Shown one piece after another: positions 12,773-24,673 of a stretch of 64,000 nucleotides of DNA (positions within the stretch are counted from its first letter, which is position 1; every line of letters begins with the position of its first letter). The notes under the pieces are model-generated. The model saw nothing but the letters and a program-made list of their open reading frames with translations, searched no databases and was not told the origin of the DNA. The position numbers and the translations under genes are program-made. The stretch is from contig CP136067.1 in NCBI GenBank assembly GCA_032622095.1, forward strand, positions 137,147,990 to 137,211,989. Direction: 5' to 3'. This DNA comes from Siphonodentalium dalli. Lineage: Eukaryota > Mollusca > Scaphopoda > Gadilida > Siphonodentaliidae.

Positions 12773-13906
12773 CATGTTCTATGTATACTATAGGGCGACT
12801 GTATATACACAGACGGTATAGATAACTTTTAAGAGTGTTAACAATAATTTATTAGAACGAAAAAACAGAACGTCACATTTACAATGTATACATAGAAAAA
12901 TAACAAATAGTTCAAATGGCGATATGATAACAAGCAATAAGCCTATGGCTTTTATAAAAATCCTTTCCTCTAGAAATGTTACCCCGAGTGTCAATAGAGA
13001 CAGCTGCATGGTAAAGAAAGCGGGGATTTGAATATAGTTATGTTTTCTCAGGTTTTTTGTGAAGTAGGTTAAGCGAGTGCGGGGTTGAGAAGGGTTGGGT
13101 GTGATTGAGAAGATAATGGAGTAGGTAGGAAAAACAATGAAACAGGAAGGAAAAAATGTGTGGTAAATGGTGCATACAAGCATACATGTATATAGTCGAA
13201 ATTTTAAATTATGGTAGTGTCCAACATAGAAACGGAATTAGAAATCAAATATGTCTCAGCACTCAGAAGATGTGATATAATGAAACTAGATAATTGTTAT
13301 ATGCTGGTAGCGTGTATCAATAAAGTAAATAAAATTAGTAAATACAATCAGTTTTAAGTGCATCAATATGCCAAGGTCATCACTGATTTCATTTAATAAA
13401 ATTTAACAAAGCATATTTGGATTTTATGCCCAGTGTTGTCAATGCATGTCGCTCTACAAGAACGATGTCGTGTATTTGATTTAAATAAAGTTTTCATACT
13501 AGTATATGGTCATATATGTATGTTTATTTTAGTTGATGAGACGGTGCAAAGTGTACAATAGAAAGCGTTGCAGACATTACGATTGTTCTTTTCATGGACC
13601 AAGGATTTTATGGAGACAGCTTTTGTATTTGCTAGAAAGTGTTGTTACGCCCCCCCCCCCCCCATGCGTAATGGTATTTATATGGCCGGGCACAGTACTT
13701 GGTACACACGCATGAATACCAGCATCCCATCTGTGACTCAGCTATGGTATATATGACTACATCTACAACCCTTCCATTCTGACGATGAACTTGGATGGAA
13801 TGGCATGTTGACACAGGAGAGTGTTCCGTTGATTATTTCTGTAAAATATGAATCCGACTTCTAAGCACTTACGTGCACTGATCTGAACCATAGCAGAGTA
13901 TCTCCT
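12773..13906. other. Loop of element P, first part
   Basis: Unique AT-rich DNA with a C tract at about 13651-13664. A minus-strand frame at 12788-13183 is hydrophobic and low in complexity, with no recognised domain; I do not call it a gene. Confidence 0.6.
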
Positions 13907-14420
13907 GGCATTCATGTTTCTTTTGTTATTGGTAGAGTTTAATTTCCTAGTTCGTTGCTTGTATAGCTTGCCCTCTGCGTCTCCATTTTCCCCAATGCTT
14001 ATGGGGTCACCTCCATGGTGATGAGGCGGAGAGAGGTCAGCTCTCTGTGTCCATTTTGTTTGTTTGACATAGTTTATATTTCGAAAACAGTGCTTCTATA
14101 ACTTGCCCCTGCGTCTCCATTTTCCCCAATGATTATGGGGTCGCCTCTATGGCGATGAGGCGGAGGGGGTCATTCTGAATATTCATGTTTCTTTTGTTAT
14201 TGGTAGAGTTTAATTTCCTAGTTCGTTGCTTGTATAGCTTGCCCTCTGCGTCTCCATTTTCCCCAATGCTTATGGGGTCACCTCCATGGTGATGAGGCGG
14301 AGAGAGGTCAGCTCTCTGTGTCCATTTTGTTTGTTTGACATAGTTTATATTTCGATAACAGTGCTTCTATAACTTGCCCCTGCGTCTCCATTTTCCCCAA
14401 TGATTATGGAGTCGCATCTA
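13907..14420 (+). repeat. 267-bp tandem duplication in the P loop
   Basis: The sequence starting CATTCATGTTTCTTTTG near 13910 repeats at about 14177. Each unit itself contains two related halves carrying CTGCGTCTCCATTTTCCCC and GATGAGGCGGAG. Confidence 0.85.
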
Positions 14421-14436
14421 TCTCATTGTTTCATAC

Positions 14437-15080
14437 CGTACTATGCTATCATGTGTGCTAATCATTTCTGCTTTATTTCAGCTGCGTTGTAATGACGATA
14501 TTGTACATAAGATACTTTTACTATGTGATAACATCTCGAAGCTTTTCTAAATTTCACCTGCCAATTTTGCGTTCGGTATCAATGCACAATAATTAGTCTT
14601 TTAAAATTAATGACTTTACTGGATTTTAAGTGATATTTTCATATAGAAGATCAGCTATTTTCTTTATTGAACGTAATTTTTTTTTACCGCCATCCATGTG
14701 AATTGAAAATGATGGGACGAGGGGTATAGCGATGAATCTCATCTGTTCATATCATATCCCTATCTTAGTGCTTATGTCAAATTCATTTTATATGTGATTC
14801 GGACTTGATAACAGGTATTCAGTTCATAATATGCTATCACATGTGCTAATCATGTCTGCTTTTTTCCAGCTGCGTTGTAAATAAACTATTGTACAAAAAC
14901 AAATTTTTACTATGAGATGACATCTCAAACATGCTAGATATGTAATTTTCTAAATTTGACCTGTTAATTTTCCGCACAATAATGGATACTATTTTTGAAA
15001 TGTATTATTTTAAGGATTACTCCATATGGAAGTTATCTGTTATTTTCCTTTATTAAATTTTTTTTTCCGTCAAAATTTGT
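14437..15080 (+). repeat. Diverged ~385-bp tandem duplication in the P loop
   Basis: The segment from about 14445 (GCTATCATGTGTGCTAATCAT, CAGCTGCGTTGTAA, CATCTC, TTCTAAATTT) recurs in the same order from about 14830 with many substitutions. Confidence 0.7.
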
Positions 15081-15995
15081 AATTATGTGAGAATCGCACT
15101 CAAATCGGTCATCGTGAGTTAAATTTGGCTGCATCGCGTACTAGGTCTAGCAGTTGTAAATATATTGGATTATGAACTAATAAAGATGTTATGTAAATAC
15201 ATATAAATTATCCATTACGTTCCATATACGGATCAATGTTTACTCAGACGTTGTTCCTGCATTACTGCATCAAATTGCAGGCACCAGACATGGCAAACAA
15301 TGGCCATATTTGTTGCAAACCAGCCTTGTCGTAAGATGAGCCGGTCCCAAGCCCGGAAAATGGCGAGGGCAACACAATTCATAAATCGCCAAAACAAATG
15401 AAGGGTAACCTGAATAGGACCCATAAATAAAAAGTCCCAAAGGGCAGAGTCACACACTCCCCTTCAATGTGGGTAATTGTGCCGAGCCTCAACTGATCGA
15501 GCTCGAGTGCTAAAATAAGTGCAAAATAGCACAAGCACTTTAAAGTTTAAAACATTTTAGCACGTTGTGCTATAACCAAATATGTGTGCATGTGTGTACC
15601 ATGTGTGCACTAAGTGCAACGTCTAGGCACTAGACAAAAAACTTTAAAGCTGCCAGACCATGTCTGCCGGTCCAAAGCCCGGATAAAAGCTGATGGGAGT
15701 TTTTTTTCTATACGAAATCTGCTATAGCAAAAAAAGATATTTAATTTAATAAACGTGTTCACACGAAGAAGACATTCAACCCGAGAAATAACATATGTAT
15801 TTGTTCTTGCGATTAGTTAAGTATATTTCAATTAAAATATATCTATCGATGTCTATATACTATACTGTTTCAAGTATTATAACGCGTTATTTAATGCATA
15901 TATGGTAATTTATAAGCTTGTTCTCAGTTGCCCTCGGTAAAGACGCACACCCTTGAGATGGGTAAATGCGCGAAGTCTCACAACTCTCCTTTAAT
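15081..15995. other. Loop of element P, last part
   Basis: A more GC-rich patch at 15233-15460 contains a 74-codon minus-strand frame with several Trp and Phe but no recognised domain. Short phrases such as AAGCCCGGA recur near 15350 and 15675. No gene can be supported. Confidence 0.5.
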
Positions 15996-17486
15996 TATAG
16001 GGTAGTCAATAAAGAGCGTTTGTTGAAGCATTTATTGCGATGGTCTTAATTGCAACTAAGAGTCCTTTAACATCATGCCTCCATTTAAAAAAAAAATGGT
16101 AATTTGTTTACTTAGAAGCCACAACATGCATGTTAGATTTGACAATTCCAATTTACAAAAATATTCATGATGCATAATGCCCCATTATCATTATGTGTGT
16201 ACAGTCTGTCAGGATGACTGAGGTGTCACTGGCTTTAAAGATTATCCCGCACGAAGAGCTGTGTTAATTTTCTATTGTTTATGGTGTTCATTAATTTGCT
16301 TCAGATACTAATGAAATAATGCGGTTAAGCTGATAATCTGAAATTCAGTGATTTCATTGGCCTTAGCACAGTGTGGTGCGAACACATCTCATCTTTGGTC
16401 GCCAAAAAAACTAAACTAAACAAAACACAAGGCAAAGATGGCATGTATTCCAATAAAATGTGTGCGCGCAGTGTTCGTGATATACGAGAGACTACACAAT
16501 CATGGATTTAATTAAAATTCGAGTTTCACACGTAAGTGTTTATATAAGTCTATACAAAAAAAATTGGGTATTATTTCCAACAGTCTGACCATTGACATAT
16601 TCATGCGTTCAAACCAGTTAATCTATTTTGTAACTTGGCTTTTAGTCGCCGGGCTCCGGCATCTGGGCTTTTAGTCACAACTGAAGTGCGAATATTTTGG
16701 AGCGAATTTCTGCAACAATTTCACCGCGTGGTGGACCCATTTGGAAAAAAATACATTCCCTGTGTCTAATCCTACATTTTGATATACTATACGCCCCATT
16801 ATATTGAATATACCAGCTGAAATCGATCGTGTAAATGTAAACATCGAGTCTATTTTTAGCTGTTTTATCGGCGCTTGTTTGCGTTTCGCTATTACAGTTT
16901 TCGCACTAAAACAGCCATATTGTAGATAAAAACGAGTGCACAGTATTCCACTGCGTTATTTGATACCTAAAACTTGGTGTTTGCTAGCGTATTCGTCGAG
17001 AAATCTAAATTCTAAACATTAATGTCGAACGCAGTTTTTCGTGTTTGTGGCATTTTATGTTAGGTCAGTTTTCGACCGAATAATGCAACTTCCGGTGTCC
17101 GTTCAGTGGCGGGGTTAATATGTGTGGATAGGGCGAATATCGGCCTTTCGTTAGACACCAAAATGAGCGCCCTACGCCCTGTATTCCTCGAGATATCGGC
17201 CGTTCCACGCAATTTGAAATTCTGTTCCGCAGATTGCCATGCTATCCCAAATTTCACCCCATGTTAGGTCAGTTTTCGATCAAATAATGCAACTTCTGGT
17301 GTCCGGTCAGTGGCGGGGTTAAAATGTGTGGATAGAGCGAATGTGGGCCTTTCGTTAGACACCAACATGAGCGCCCTACGCCCTGTATTCCTCGAGATAT
17401 CGGCCGTTCCACGCAATTTGAAATTCTGTTCCGCAGATTGTCGTTCTATTCCATATTCCATCCCATTCCGCAGATTGTCATGTCCC
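15996..17486 (-). repeat. Right inverted repeat of element P (empty MITE site)
   Basis: Near-identical inverse of the left arm. Around 16070 it reads uninterrupted through the TTAA that is duplicated around the MITE in the left arm, giving the pre-insertion state. Confidence 0.92.
17060..17461 (-). repeat. Inverted counterpart of the 205-bp tandem duplication
   Basis: Mirror copy of 10832-11233 in the right arm of P, with a few substitutions and the same two 65-codon frames on the minus strand. Confidence 0.7.
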
Positions 17487-17494
17487 GTATTCTG

Positions 17495-19721
17495 CTCGTT
17501 TACAACAATGCCAGAAAGCTTTCAAATCATGACAAAAAGCCCCAGTGCCATTGCGATAACAGGTTACACATCGTGTGCGCTTGTGATGAAATAAAGCGCC
17601 AGTGCGTAGGTGTCATGGAATCGTAATTGACTTATTTTTGGCAGGATAATCATCATTCTGACAACCGAAAACTACAGAAGGTGGTGTGCGCTTTCATCAG
17701 AGTCATTTTCTTCAATTAGCTTGTGTTTTATGTTGTAATTAATATTATATATCATTTATATTATAAATATCCGAATACGAATGTAATTTTGACAATTAAG
17801 AATTTCGTAATACAAATGATACGAATGTAATTACGATAATTAGACATTAGTATATATAATAATTATAATTACTATAATATAATAATCATATTCATATCAT
17901 TTGCAGTGCATTCTTCACAGAGCCATACAACCATATATATAGTGGTGATATGGCTTCGTTAGTACGAATGTAATGATGATTATTAGACATTTGTTTTAGT
18001 TGGGAATACGTTGAACTCGTATCGATGTGTTGCTTCAGTAAAGCAAACACTGTACTCATCACACCTTGATGCAGGATTGGGAGTTTCAGGGACATGACTA
18101 GAGGTCTTGGTTTGGGTGGGTGTCAAACTTCGAATTTCCAACTGTATCCCCCACTTTGGAGCACATTTTTTCTCAACTTAATACTTTCCTTTTGCACATT
18201 CTTGAGCTTGAATATTCTGACTGTTACCTGAAACAGGTCTGTAACTGGTTGGAACTCCAACGATATACCCCCATATATTTGAAAGTATCTGAAATATATG
18301 TTGTAAATATGAATGTCTTTCAACTCCGGGTGGAGTGCAAATCACAGGGGTCCGGGAATATATATGATTTTAATTTATTATAGTATTTTGAGAAAATAAT
18401 ATGATAAATTAAAACAAAAAATCCTGGACCCCTGCATTGCAAATTGCGTTGCCCAATATTGCCCACCCGCAATGAAGACACTCTACCCAGAATTATACCT
18501 GATTATCTTGCGTTTATTAATTATTATTTCATTATTGTCATTTCAGGTGTATGCGGGTATGGAAGGGTCGCTTATATCAATGGAGGATTCAATTCAAATT
18601 CAAATTGTGCCGAATTGCACCGCGGCCATTTTCTTGTTTTTCTCGGCAGTGATAACACCTTGTTGTTTCTGAAAAGTTATAAAATGCATCCATAATTGCA
18701 TGTATTTGGCATTATTTTTTGCAATTAGTTGATTATAATAACTAAAGCGTCTTTTGAGAAATGTTTTTGTTGTTGTTGGAATCTGATTATAAGAGGGCCA
18801 CCTGATCAGATTGTCTGTCTTTAATAGGTCATGCATGCCGTTTTCGTGCCATTTATATATAATGGCACATCCATATGATGTTATGACTTACACAAGCCGC
18901 ATATCGACAATTATTTTGCAAGATTAATTATTCGAATACATGCATGTAATGGTCAATCTCTCACATCGTAATATGCATACATGATCAACCCACTATTCGA
19001 AATCAATTAGGCTGACAACAAACGAACAGTTTAAATATATCCGTACAAATACTTGTGAATCACACAGGACTGCATGTACATTCAAATACATATCGATTGG
19101 AGTATATACTAGGATATACTATTGGTATATATAACTGATAATTCACGGAAACACCACACGATAATGGTCATGTTCTAGACTCCAATAATGCCAATGTGAT
19201 TGAAATAATAAATACGAACTTGTTTCGATCGTTTTCACCTCTACAATTCCCTAAATCTATTTTTAAATGCGCACTGGAGCCCACCAATCCCGGCGGTCTA
19301 CGCACTGGCGCTTATGGAAATACGAACTGGAGCGTCCACGTGGTGGTGTTAAAATGCATTTTTCTCAGTATTTAATTGTTTGAGACACCAAAGCCAACAA
19401 CAATCGCACGGCGGAGATGTTTGTTATAGCAATTGATACGGGACATTATTCAGATTATTTCATTTTCATACACAAAATATCATGTTATTAAGAATTTTCT
19501 AGTTACACAATCGGGTTTTGAAGTGATAAATCAGCTGCGTTTGCGTGGTATGGAAATGTGTTATAATAAATGCGATATGTAAATCACAGTTGAAGCATGT
19601 TGGTCATTTGTGACCGACGTTCCATAGAATAATGTTGTTTATAGATATAATACGTAGCATATTGAATACTTCAGTTTCCTTTTTCACAAAATAATCACAG
19701 ACGCACCGTCGCATTGTAAAC
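17495..19721. other. Right part of element S outside P
   Basis: AT-rich DNA with A/T-only runs at 17740-17900. A fragment at about 18760-18790 shares GTTGTTGTTGGAATCTGATTA with family N. Subterminal AAAGCNCCAGTGC-like motifs cluster at 17530-17610 and 19265-19335. No coding region is supported; the frames at 18120-18383 and 18444-18695 look spurious. Confidence 0.6.
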
Positions 19722-19786
19722 TGCGCACTGGAGCTTTTATCACAAGCGAACCGCTTCCCATGGAGCAGCTTACCCCCAGTGACATT

Positions 19787-21074
19787 GGAACTAATATATG
19801 GCTTATATTATGTACCGTTTCGTTTAATAATAACTTTATACAAATCAATATTATGACATTAGTATGTGATAATATCGGCTTCTTTTCAATTTCTGCCCGC
19901 CAGTTTGGCCGCCATATTGACTGTGGGTATTACTTGCCAAACCCTAATGGATAATTCATACATATCAACATGTAATGGTGGGTAGAAATCGCGAAACAAT
20001 AACGCCCATCCTAAGAAAGTAAAGGAATGTAGGCATGTTTTCAAATTTCGGTCGCCATTTTGGCCGCCATCTTTGATTTGGAAAACCTTTTCTTGCATGA
20101 GATGTAAGGTAATTACTTCACCTCAGTATTTCCAACTCAACTGTACGCATGGATGGAGTTGTCTCGACAACAATGCCCAATGATGTGAATATGAGGGAAT
20201 TTCGATGATTTTTCAAAATATGTCCGCCATTTTGGATTTGGGGGACTTTTATTTGGATATGGTACAAGGAAAGTTCTTCGCCTAAGTGTTCCCAATTTAC
20301 AATAGTAAGCAAGTGTGGAGTTGTCATGACGATAATGCTCACTGATGTTAAAATCAGCGATTTTCGGCGATTTTTTATTTCTGGTGGCCATCTTGGATTT
20401 GGGTAATATTCCTCAACTTAGGTATCCTAAAGAGGAATCCTAGCTCGAGTATCTGCTGCAAATATATATGCATGGGTGTTGTTATAATAGCAATAACATT
20501 CATTGATTCAAAACATAACATCGCGTTATTAACGGAGATTCGGCTTTGACCTATGATACCGGCATTTGGGAAAACGTGATATCGGACAAAAATATTCCGC
20601 AATGAATGCATATTATGGTCCCCATGTGTTCGCCAATGACCCCTCTATATGATAAATGTATAACATGATGCAAAAAATCTAACATTTTCCCACAGAGACA
20701 ACCGAAAGGTGGTAACATGTCAGAAAAATAGCATATTTTCACATTTCGGCGGCCATGTTGGCCGCCATATTGGATTCTGGTGTCGGATTTTTGGCTAATT
20801 TGTAAGGGTTGTATATTAGCATAACGAATCGAGCGGAAAACAAGACCTCATGTGCTATCACCTTTACTATAATGGCGATCAAAGAGACCTGGTGCATTTT
20901 TTTTAAATGGCCGCCATGATGGACGCCATCTTGTCTGGAGTCTTTGCGGCCACTTTTTTTTCTTGTTAACAAGTGAACAAAATTAGAGGAGATCTTAAGG
21001 AAGAAAATTAGTGGGGTGAAGTTAAGTCCTGGAGGGGGGGGGGTGCAGAGGTCGACCAAATATCTCCTGGACTA
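19787..21074 (-). repeat. Right arm of A2
   Basis: Reverse complement of 6759 to about 8075 at high identity. It ends at the inverse of TAGTCCAGGAGATAT, followed by TAG and the other half of the H MITE. It joins conceptually to 10220-10410, the inner stub of the same arm left on the far side of element S. Confidence 0.85.
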
Positions 21075-22705
21075 TAGGTCGCCTCGCATATATAAGAGAA
21101 TGCATTGGCCTAACAATTTTTTACAATTTTAATAATTTTTTCTTGTATTCTTTAACAATTTTATAATTTCACCCATACAGCGCCCCAGACAAACACGAGC
21201 AGACAACACTCTTCTATATGCTTCTATATATGTGGGGGGCTCCCTGCAGGGTAATGGATGTTTTTTATTTTATGTCCTAAAAATTGTAAGAAACATTTAA
21301 AAACGAGAGGCCGATCACGATCGGCAGATGTTTAACCCATACCTTGGCGATAGTGATCAGCTATTTTCAGTTCTGACACGAAAATCCATAAGCCATAACT
21401 CTGTTTAAAATATAAAAAAATGGATCAAACCCAAATTCGAAACCTATCTGTATTTTGGGCTGAGAAATTCACATACAAAATTTACATACATCTCAATAAA
21501 ATGAGATATATCAGATGAAAGGTATTTCTGCTAAGTATAAGGAATGTTCATTTTAACCACAAAAATCCATACAAGTGAAAGGGATATAATAGGAGAATGA
21601 TTACATGAAAAATATACAAAAGCATAAAATTGATGACAAGGGTTAACAATTTTAACTCAATAAAATTAGGTACAGGTATGTCACTGGAACACTGCATTGA
21701 TATCCTAAACCAGAGAGCTGTATGGAAATACAATAAACAACAGATGGTTCTCTGTCCAATTACAGCTTCCACAGTGCCCTGACAATATGATGGCTAAAAA
21801 TAACTCTAATTTCCAATAATACAAGTTAATCTATTCTCTCTCTCTGTGCTAACTGATATCACAGGGGTTATATATCTGCTATGGTTCTACATGATAAGCA
21901 TAAAAATATCGAATCTGTTCAATCCTTAGTTAAAAAGGGCCATAACTCTGGTATAAAAAACAGGTTCTAACCCATATTCAAACTTGATCTGTATTTTGAG
22001 TTGAGAAACTCACATACCAAATTTGGTTCCTATCAGACGATAACTGGTTGAGCTATCGAAGCATGGATGAATTCTATATCAAAGGGCCATAACTCCATTA
22101 AAAATAATCTGATCAAACCCATATTCGAACTCGAATTGTATTTTAGATAGAGAAACTCACATACCAAATTTGGTTCTCATGAGATAATATTTTTTTTAGT
22201 TATCGTAGCATCCATGAATTCTAAGGCGAAAAAGGGCCATAACTCCGTAAAAAAAACTCTGATCAAACCCATATTCGAACTCGATCTGTATTTTGGGCTC
22301 TGAAACTCGCATACCAAATTTGGTTCCGATCAGATAAAAATTGTTTGAGTTATGACAGCATGCGTGAATTCGAAGTTGAAAAAGGGCCATAACTCCGTAA
22401 AAAAAACTCGGATCAAACCCATATTCGAACTCGATCTGTATTACGGTCTGAGAAACTCATATACAAAATTTAGTTCCGATCGGATAGAAAATATTTGAGT
22501 TATCGCACCATGCGTAAAGTGTCCACGGACAGACAGACAGACGGACGGACGGACGGACGGACGCACGACGAGTGGTCAATCCGGACGTCGACATTATGTT
22601 TACCATACTATGGTATGGGTAAACATAAAAATGATAAAAAATTGTTAGGCCATATATAAGAGAATGCATTGGCACAGGGTAAACAAAATCCTGACTTACG
22701 ACATG
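21075..22705 (+). mobile_element. Right half of the split H MITE, containing a pearl-like insertion
   Basis: It resumes GTCGCCTCGCATATATAAGAG at 21078 and follows the intact copy (27467-27920) through ATGTCCTAAAAATTGTAAG at about 21285. The sequence then breaks at the pearl-like element and resumes at about 22627 with AAAAAATTGTTAGGCC. The second hairpin module near 22650 has lost its centre, and the terminal GGCGGGTCA is not preserved. Confidence 0.8.
21298..22626 (+). mobile_element. Pearl/Helentron-like non-autonomous element 1
   Basis: It begins AAACGAGAGGCCGATCACG. Next come about six diverged units of ~130-180 bp carrying AAAGGGCCATAACTC, CCCATATTCGAACTCGATC and AAATTTGGTTCCGATCAGAT. 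An (ACGG)n run lies at about 22525-22565, followed by a hairpin TACCATACTATGGTATGGGTA. Core repeats, ACGG microsatellite and terminal hairpin are the hallmarks of pearl elements. A second copy is at 50275-51500. Confidence 0.85.
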
Positions 22706-22730
22706 ATTTGAATGTACTCTTAGTAAATAT

Positions 22731-23407
22731 TGTTTGCCATTTTCATGTATAATTAACAAAATATTCCAACATTGTTACTTTTTCCTGACAACTGTACCTA
22801 AATATAAGAAGAATAGATCATATATGGATGGATCTGAGTCCCATTATCACATACCATAACCAAGTTCTAAACATAGGCATGTGCTTAGCTATGCTTCTCG
22901 GATATTCCCGCAAGCTGGTGAAACCAAAATGTCATCGGCAGTGCTTTCATGAGTTGTAACAACATAATACCCCTCACCCTTAGTTGCAACAGCTTGCAGT
23001 AATGCTTGCATGCAATGCAAATAGGTAAAATATTGTTTTACGATAGTCAAATGTAGCTGCAATAGCTACATATGGCTATTGTAGCTATAATTGGGATCGC
23101 CACACCTGTATATGCTTCCTTTTTAATTAGTGGATTCCTCATGCGTCTGGAAATGTGTTCTGTACACCTAAAGTGGAACTCAAGACTGCATCTATACAAA
23201 ACATTTTATTCAACAAATATATTCCAGAACTAATTTATGAACAATGAATATAGTCTGTACACTTAATAAACAATAAAATGAATCCCGTATGATCACAATG
23301 AACTACAGCTATATGGTCATAAACACAGGTGAATGTATTAATGGACAATGGCACACCAAAATTAGATCATGACCTGAATCTCTACTGTGCCTGTCTATGC
23401 CCATATA
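22731..23407. other. No gene recognised
   Basis: Low-complexity AT-rich DNA. A small hairpin around 23050-23085 (TAGCTGCAATAGCTA / TGGCTATTGTAGCTA) is the only structure noticed. Confidence 0.5.
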
Positions 23408-23409
23408 TA

Positions 23410-23600
23410 CAGTAATACTCTAAATAATCGACTCCTTAACCACAGCAGAATTATGGGTAACTTTTCAGGATTTAGTCGGAAATATGGCTTGTTGCCATTC
23501 ATCGGAAAGCTCTGTGAGAGCTTTCTGATGAATGGCAACAGCGTACCCACCGCCAACGCCGCCAATATCTTTAACTGGTTCGCTGCTAAATATCCTACAT
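23410..23600 (+). mobile_element. Family-F (Tc1/mariner-like) MITE, one arm plus foreign centre
   Basis: TACAGTAATACTCTAAATAA at about 23409 starts the left arm, matching the full palindromic copy at 28146-28357 to the centre (GGAAAGCTCT). The right arm is cut short after GATGAATGGCAACAGCG and replaced by a GC-richer stretch. Confidence 0.75.
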
Positions 23601-23715
23601 ACACGTAATAAAATGTGTATATATTTTTCAACAAACAGAAAATTATTGAATTTTATGCTCGGAGTTGATAATTTGCACTCTTTTCTCAAATTTGACCCCC
23701 ATATATACATTTGTG

Positions 23716-24066
23716 ATTATGTTATGAGCCTGAATGTCTCACTGGGCTATGGTTATGAGCTTGGATGTCTCAATAGGCTATGGTTATGAGTCTGGATGTC
23801 TCATTAGGCTATGCCCATGGGCCTGGATGTCTCATTAGCCATTAGGCTATGGTTATAAGCCTTGATGTCTCATTAGACTATGGTTATGGGTCTGGATGTC
23901 TCATTAGGCTATGATTATGAGTCTGTATGTCCCATTAGGCTATGGTTATGGGCATGGATGTCTCATTAGGCTATGGTTATGAGCCTGGTTGTCTGTTTGT
24001 CAAAGTAGGTTATCGATATGAGCCTGCATGGATGTCGGATTAGGTTATGGTTATGAGCTTGGTTGT
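23716..24066 (+). repeat. Minisatellite, ~31-bp unit, about 11 copies
   Basis: Diverged copies of CTATGGTTATGAGCCTGGAT followed by GTCTCATTAGG, with one partial duplication near 23840 and drift towards the right end. Confidence 0.92.
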
Positions 24067-24236
24067 CGGCCGCCTTTAGGGCAAAACATTTGTAATTTTT
24101 CTCAAACTTTTCGCGATATAAGTACCTTTTCTGACAATTTTATTGGTCGGCATCCATTCAAACTTAACAATGTCCCAATTTAATTATATATGTAACAGTA
24201 TTTCTGAAATATTACCTGACAAATGCTATTTAAATG

Positions 24237-24320
24237 GGTGTAGCCTTAGTAGAGATTCATGTCATGAACTGATAGAATATGATCTCTATGGTGTAGCCTT
24301 AGTAGAGATTCATGTCACGA
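24237..24320 (+). repeat. Short tandem duplication
   Basis: GGTGTAGCCTTAGTAGAGATT followed by CATGTCA occurs near 24237 and again near 24289, ~52 bp apart. Confidence 0.7.
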
Positions 24321-24673
24321 TCTACTCCAAAATATGGAGAAAATGTCAGCTCAGAAATGATATGTACATTCCTTATAACATATAGTATGCAACAATAATA
24401 TACAACATATATATTGAAAGAGGCTCATTGACAGATTGATGGCACCTAAATTATATTTCCCCCAAACATTATAGAGATATGAGGGGTGTTGCCCAACACT
24501 TCCCTGAATCCTGAATAACAGTTAACCAGGGGGTGAATACTAAATGCCAGTTAACAGGGGGGTGGGGGTGAATACTGAATATCAGTTAATAAAATATTTC
24601 ATGAAGGACATAGATTCCTGGATCATGCCATTAATCTCTATTCTGGCTAAAGACCTTATAAAGTCTAAAAAAT

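Larger units (their letters stand above)
10807..17486 (+). mobile_element. Element P: 6.7 kb with 1.49-kb inverted repeats and 8-bp duplication
   Basis: It begins GGGACATGACAATCTGCGG and ends in the exact inverse. GTATTCTG precedes it (10799-10806) and follows it (17487-17494). The arms (10807-12772, 15996-17486) match nearly base for base once the inserted MITE is removed. The 3.2-kb loop carries no recognisable transposase. Long inverted repeats with an 8-bp duplication fit a Mutator-like or fold-back element, but hAT, Merlin or P types also give 8 bp, so the class is open. Confidence 0.88.
10411..19781 (+). mobile_element. Element S: 9.4 kb with 60-bp inverted ends and ACATT duplication
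   Basis: The left end 10411-10470 starts CACTGGGGGTAAGCTGCTCC. The right end 19722-19781 is its inverse with 2 mismatches in 60. ACATT flanks both (10406-10410, 19782-19786) and the broken arm of A2 is continuous across it. Beyond the ends, motifs of the form AAAGCNCCAGTGC recur: direct in the left part (about 10454, 10476, 17535, 17592) and inverted on the right (about 19269, 19301, 19323, 19723), like subterminal binding sites. No transposase frame was found, so it appears non-autonomous. A CAC terminus with a 5-bp duplication is reminiscent of Transib-type elements; this is weak inference. Confidence 0.8.
6759..21074 (+). mobile_element. Fold-back element A, copy 2, carrying nested elements S, P and a MITE
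   Basis: The termini are TAGTCCAGGAGATAT at 6759 and its inverse ending at 21074, both flanked by TAG (6756-6758, 21075-21077) inside an otherwise continuous H MITE. Removing S (10411-19781) and one ACATT leaves ~4.94 kb. The outer arms (6759-8075 and 19787-21074) are closely similar. The inner arms (about 8300-8910 against 9460-10220) are diverged but clearly inverted, making the element one large palindrome with a ~550-bp loop. A relic-like frame runs through 8490-8675 on the plus strand but is shifted in A1. No transposase was recognised. Class unknown; a 3-bp duplication is only suggestive. Confidence 0.85.

Noticed and set aside
12788..13183. 131-codon minus-strand frame in the P loop.
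   Set aside because: AT-driven, Leu/Phe/Ile-rich and unlike any transposase; no conserved motif seen.
10411..19781. Element S as a Polinton/Maverick or a RAG-like transposon.
   Set aside because: The size and CAC end are suggestive, but no integrase, polymerase, capsid or RAG1-like frame is present, and the duplication is 5 bp rather than the 6 bp of Polintons.
23716..24066. CRISPR-like array of 31-bp repeats.
   Set aside because: Units are contiguous with no unique spacers and diverge gradually; the setting is eukaryotic. It is a minisatellite.
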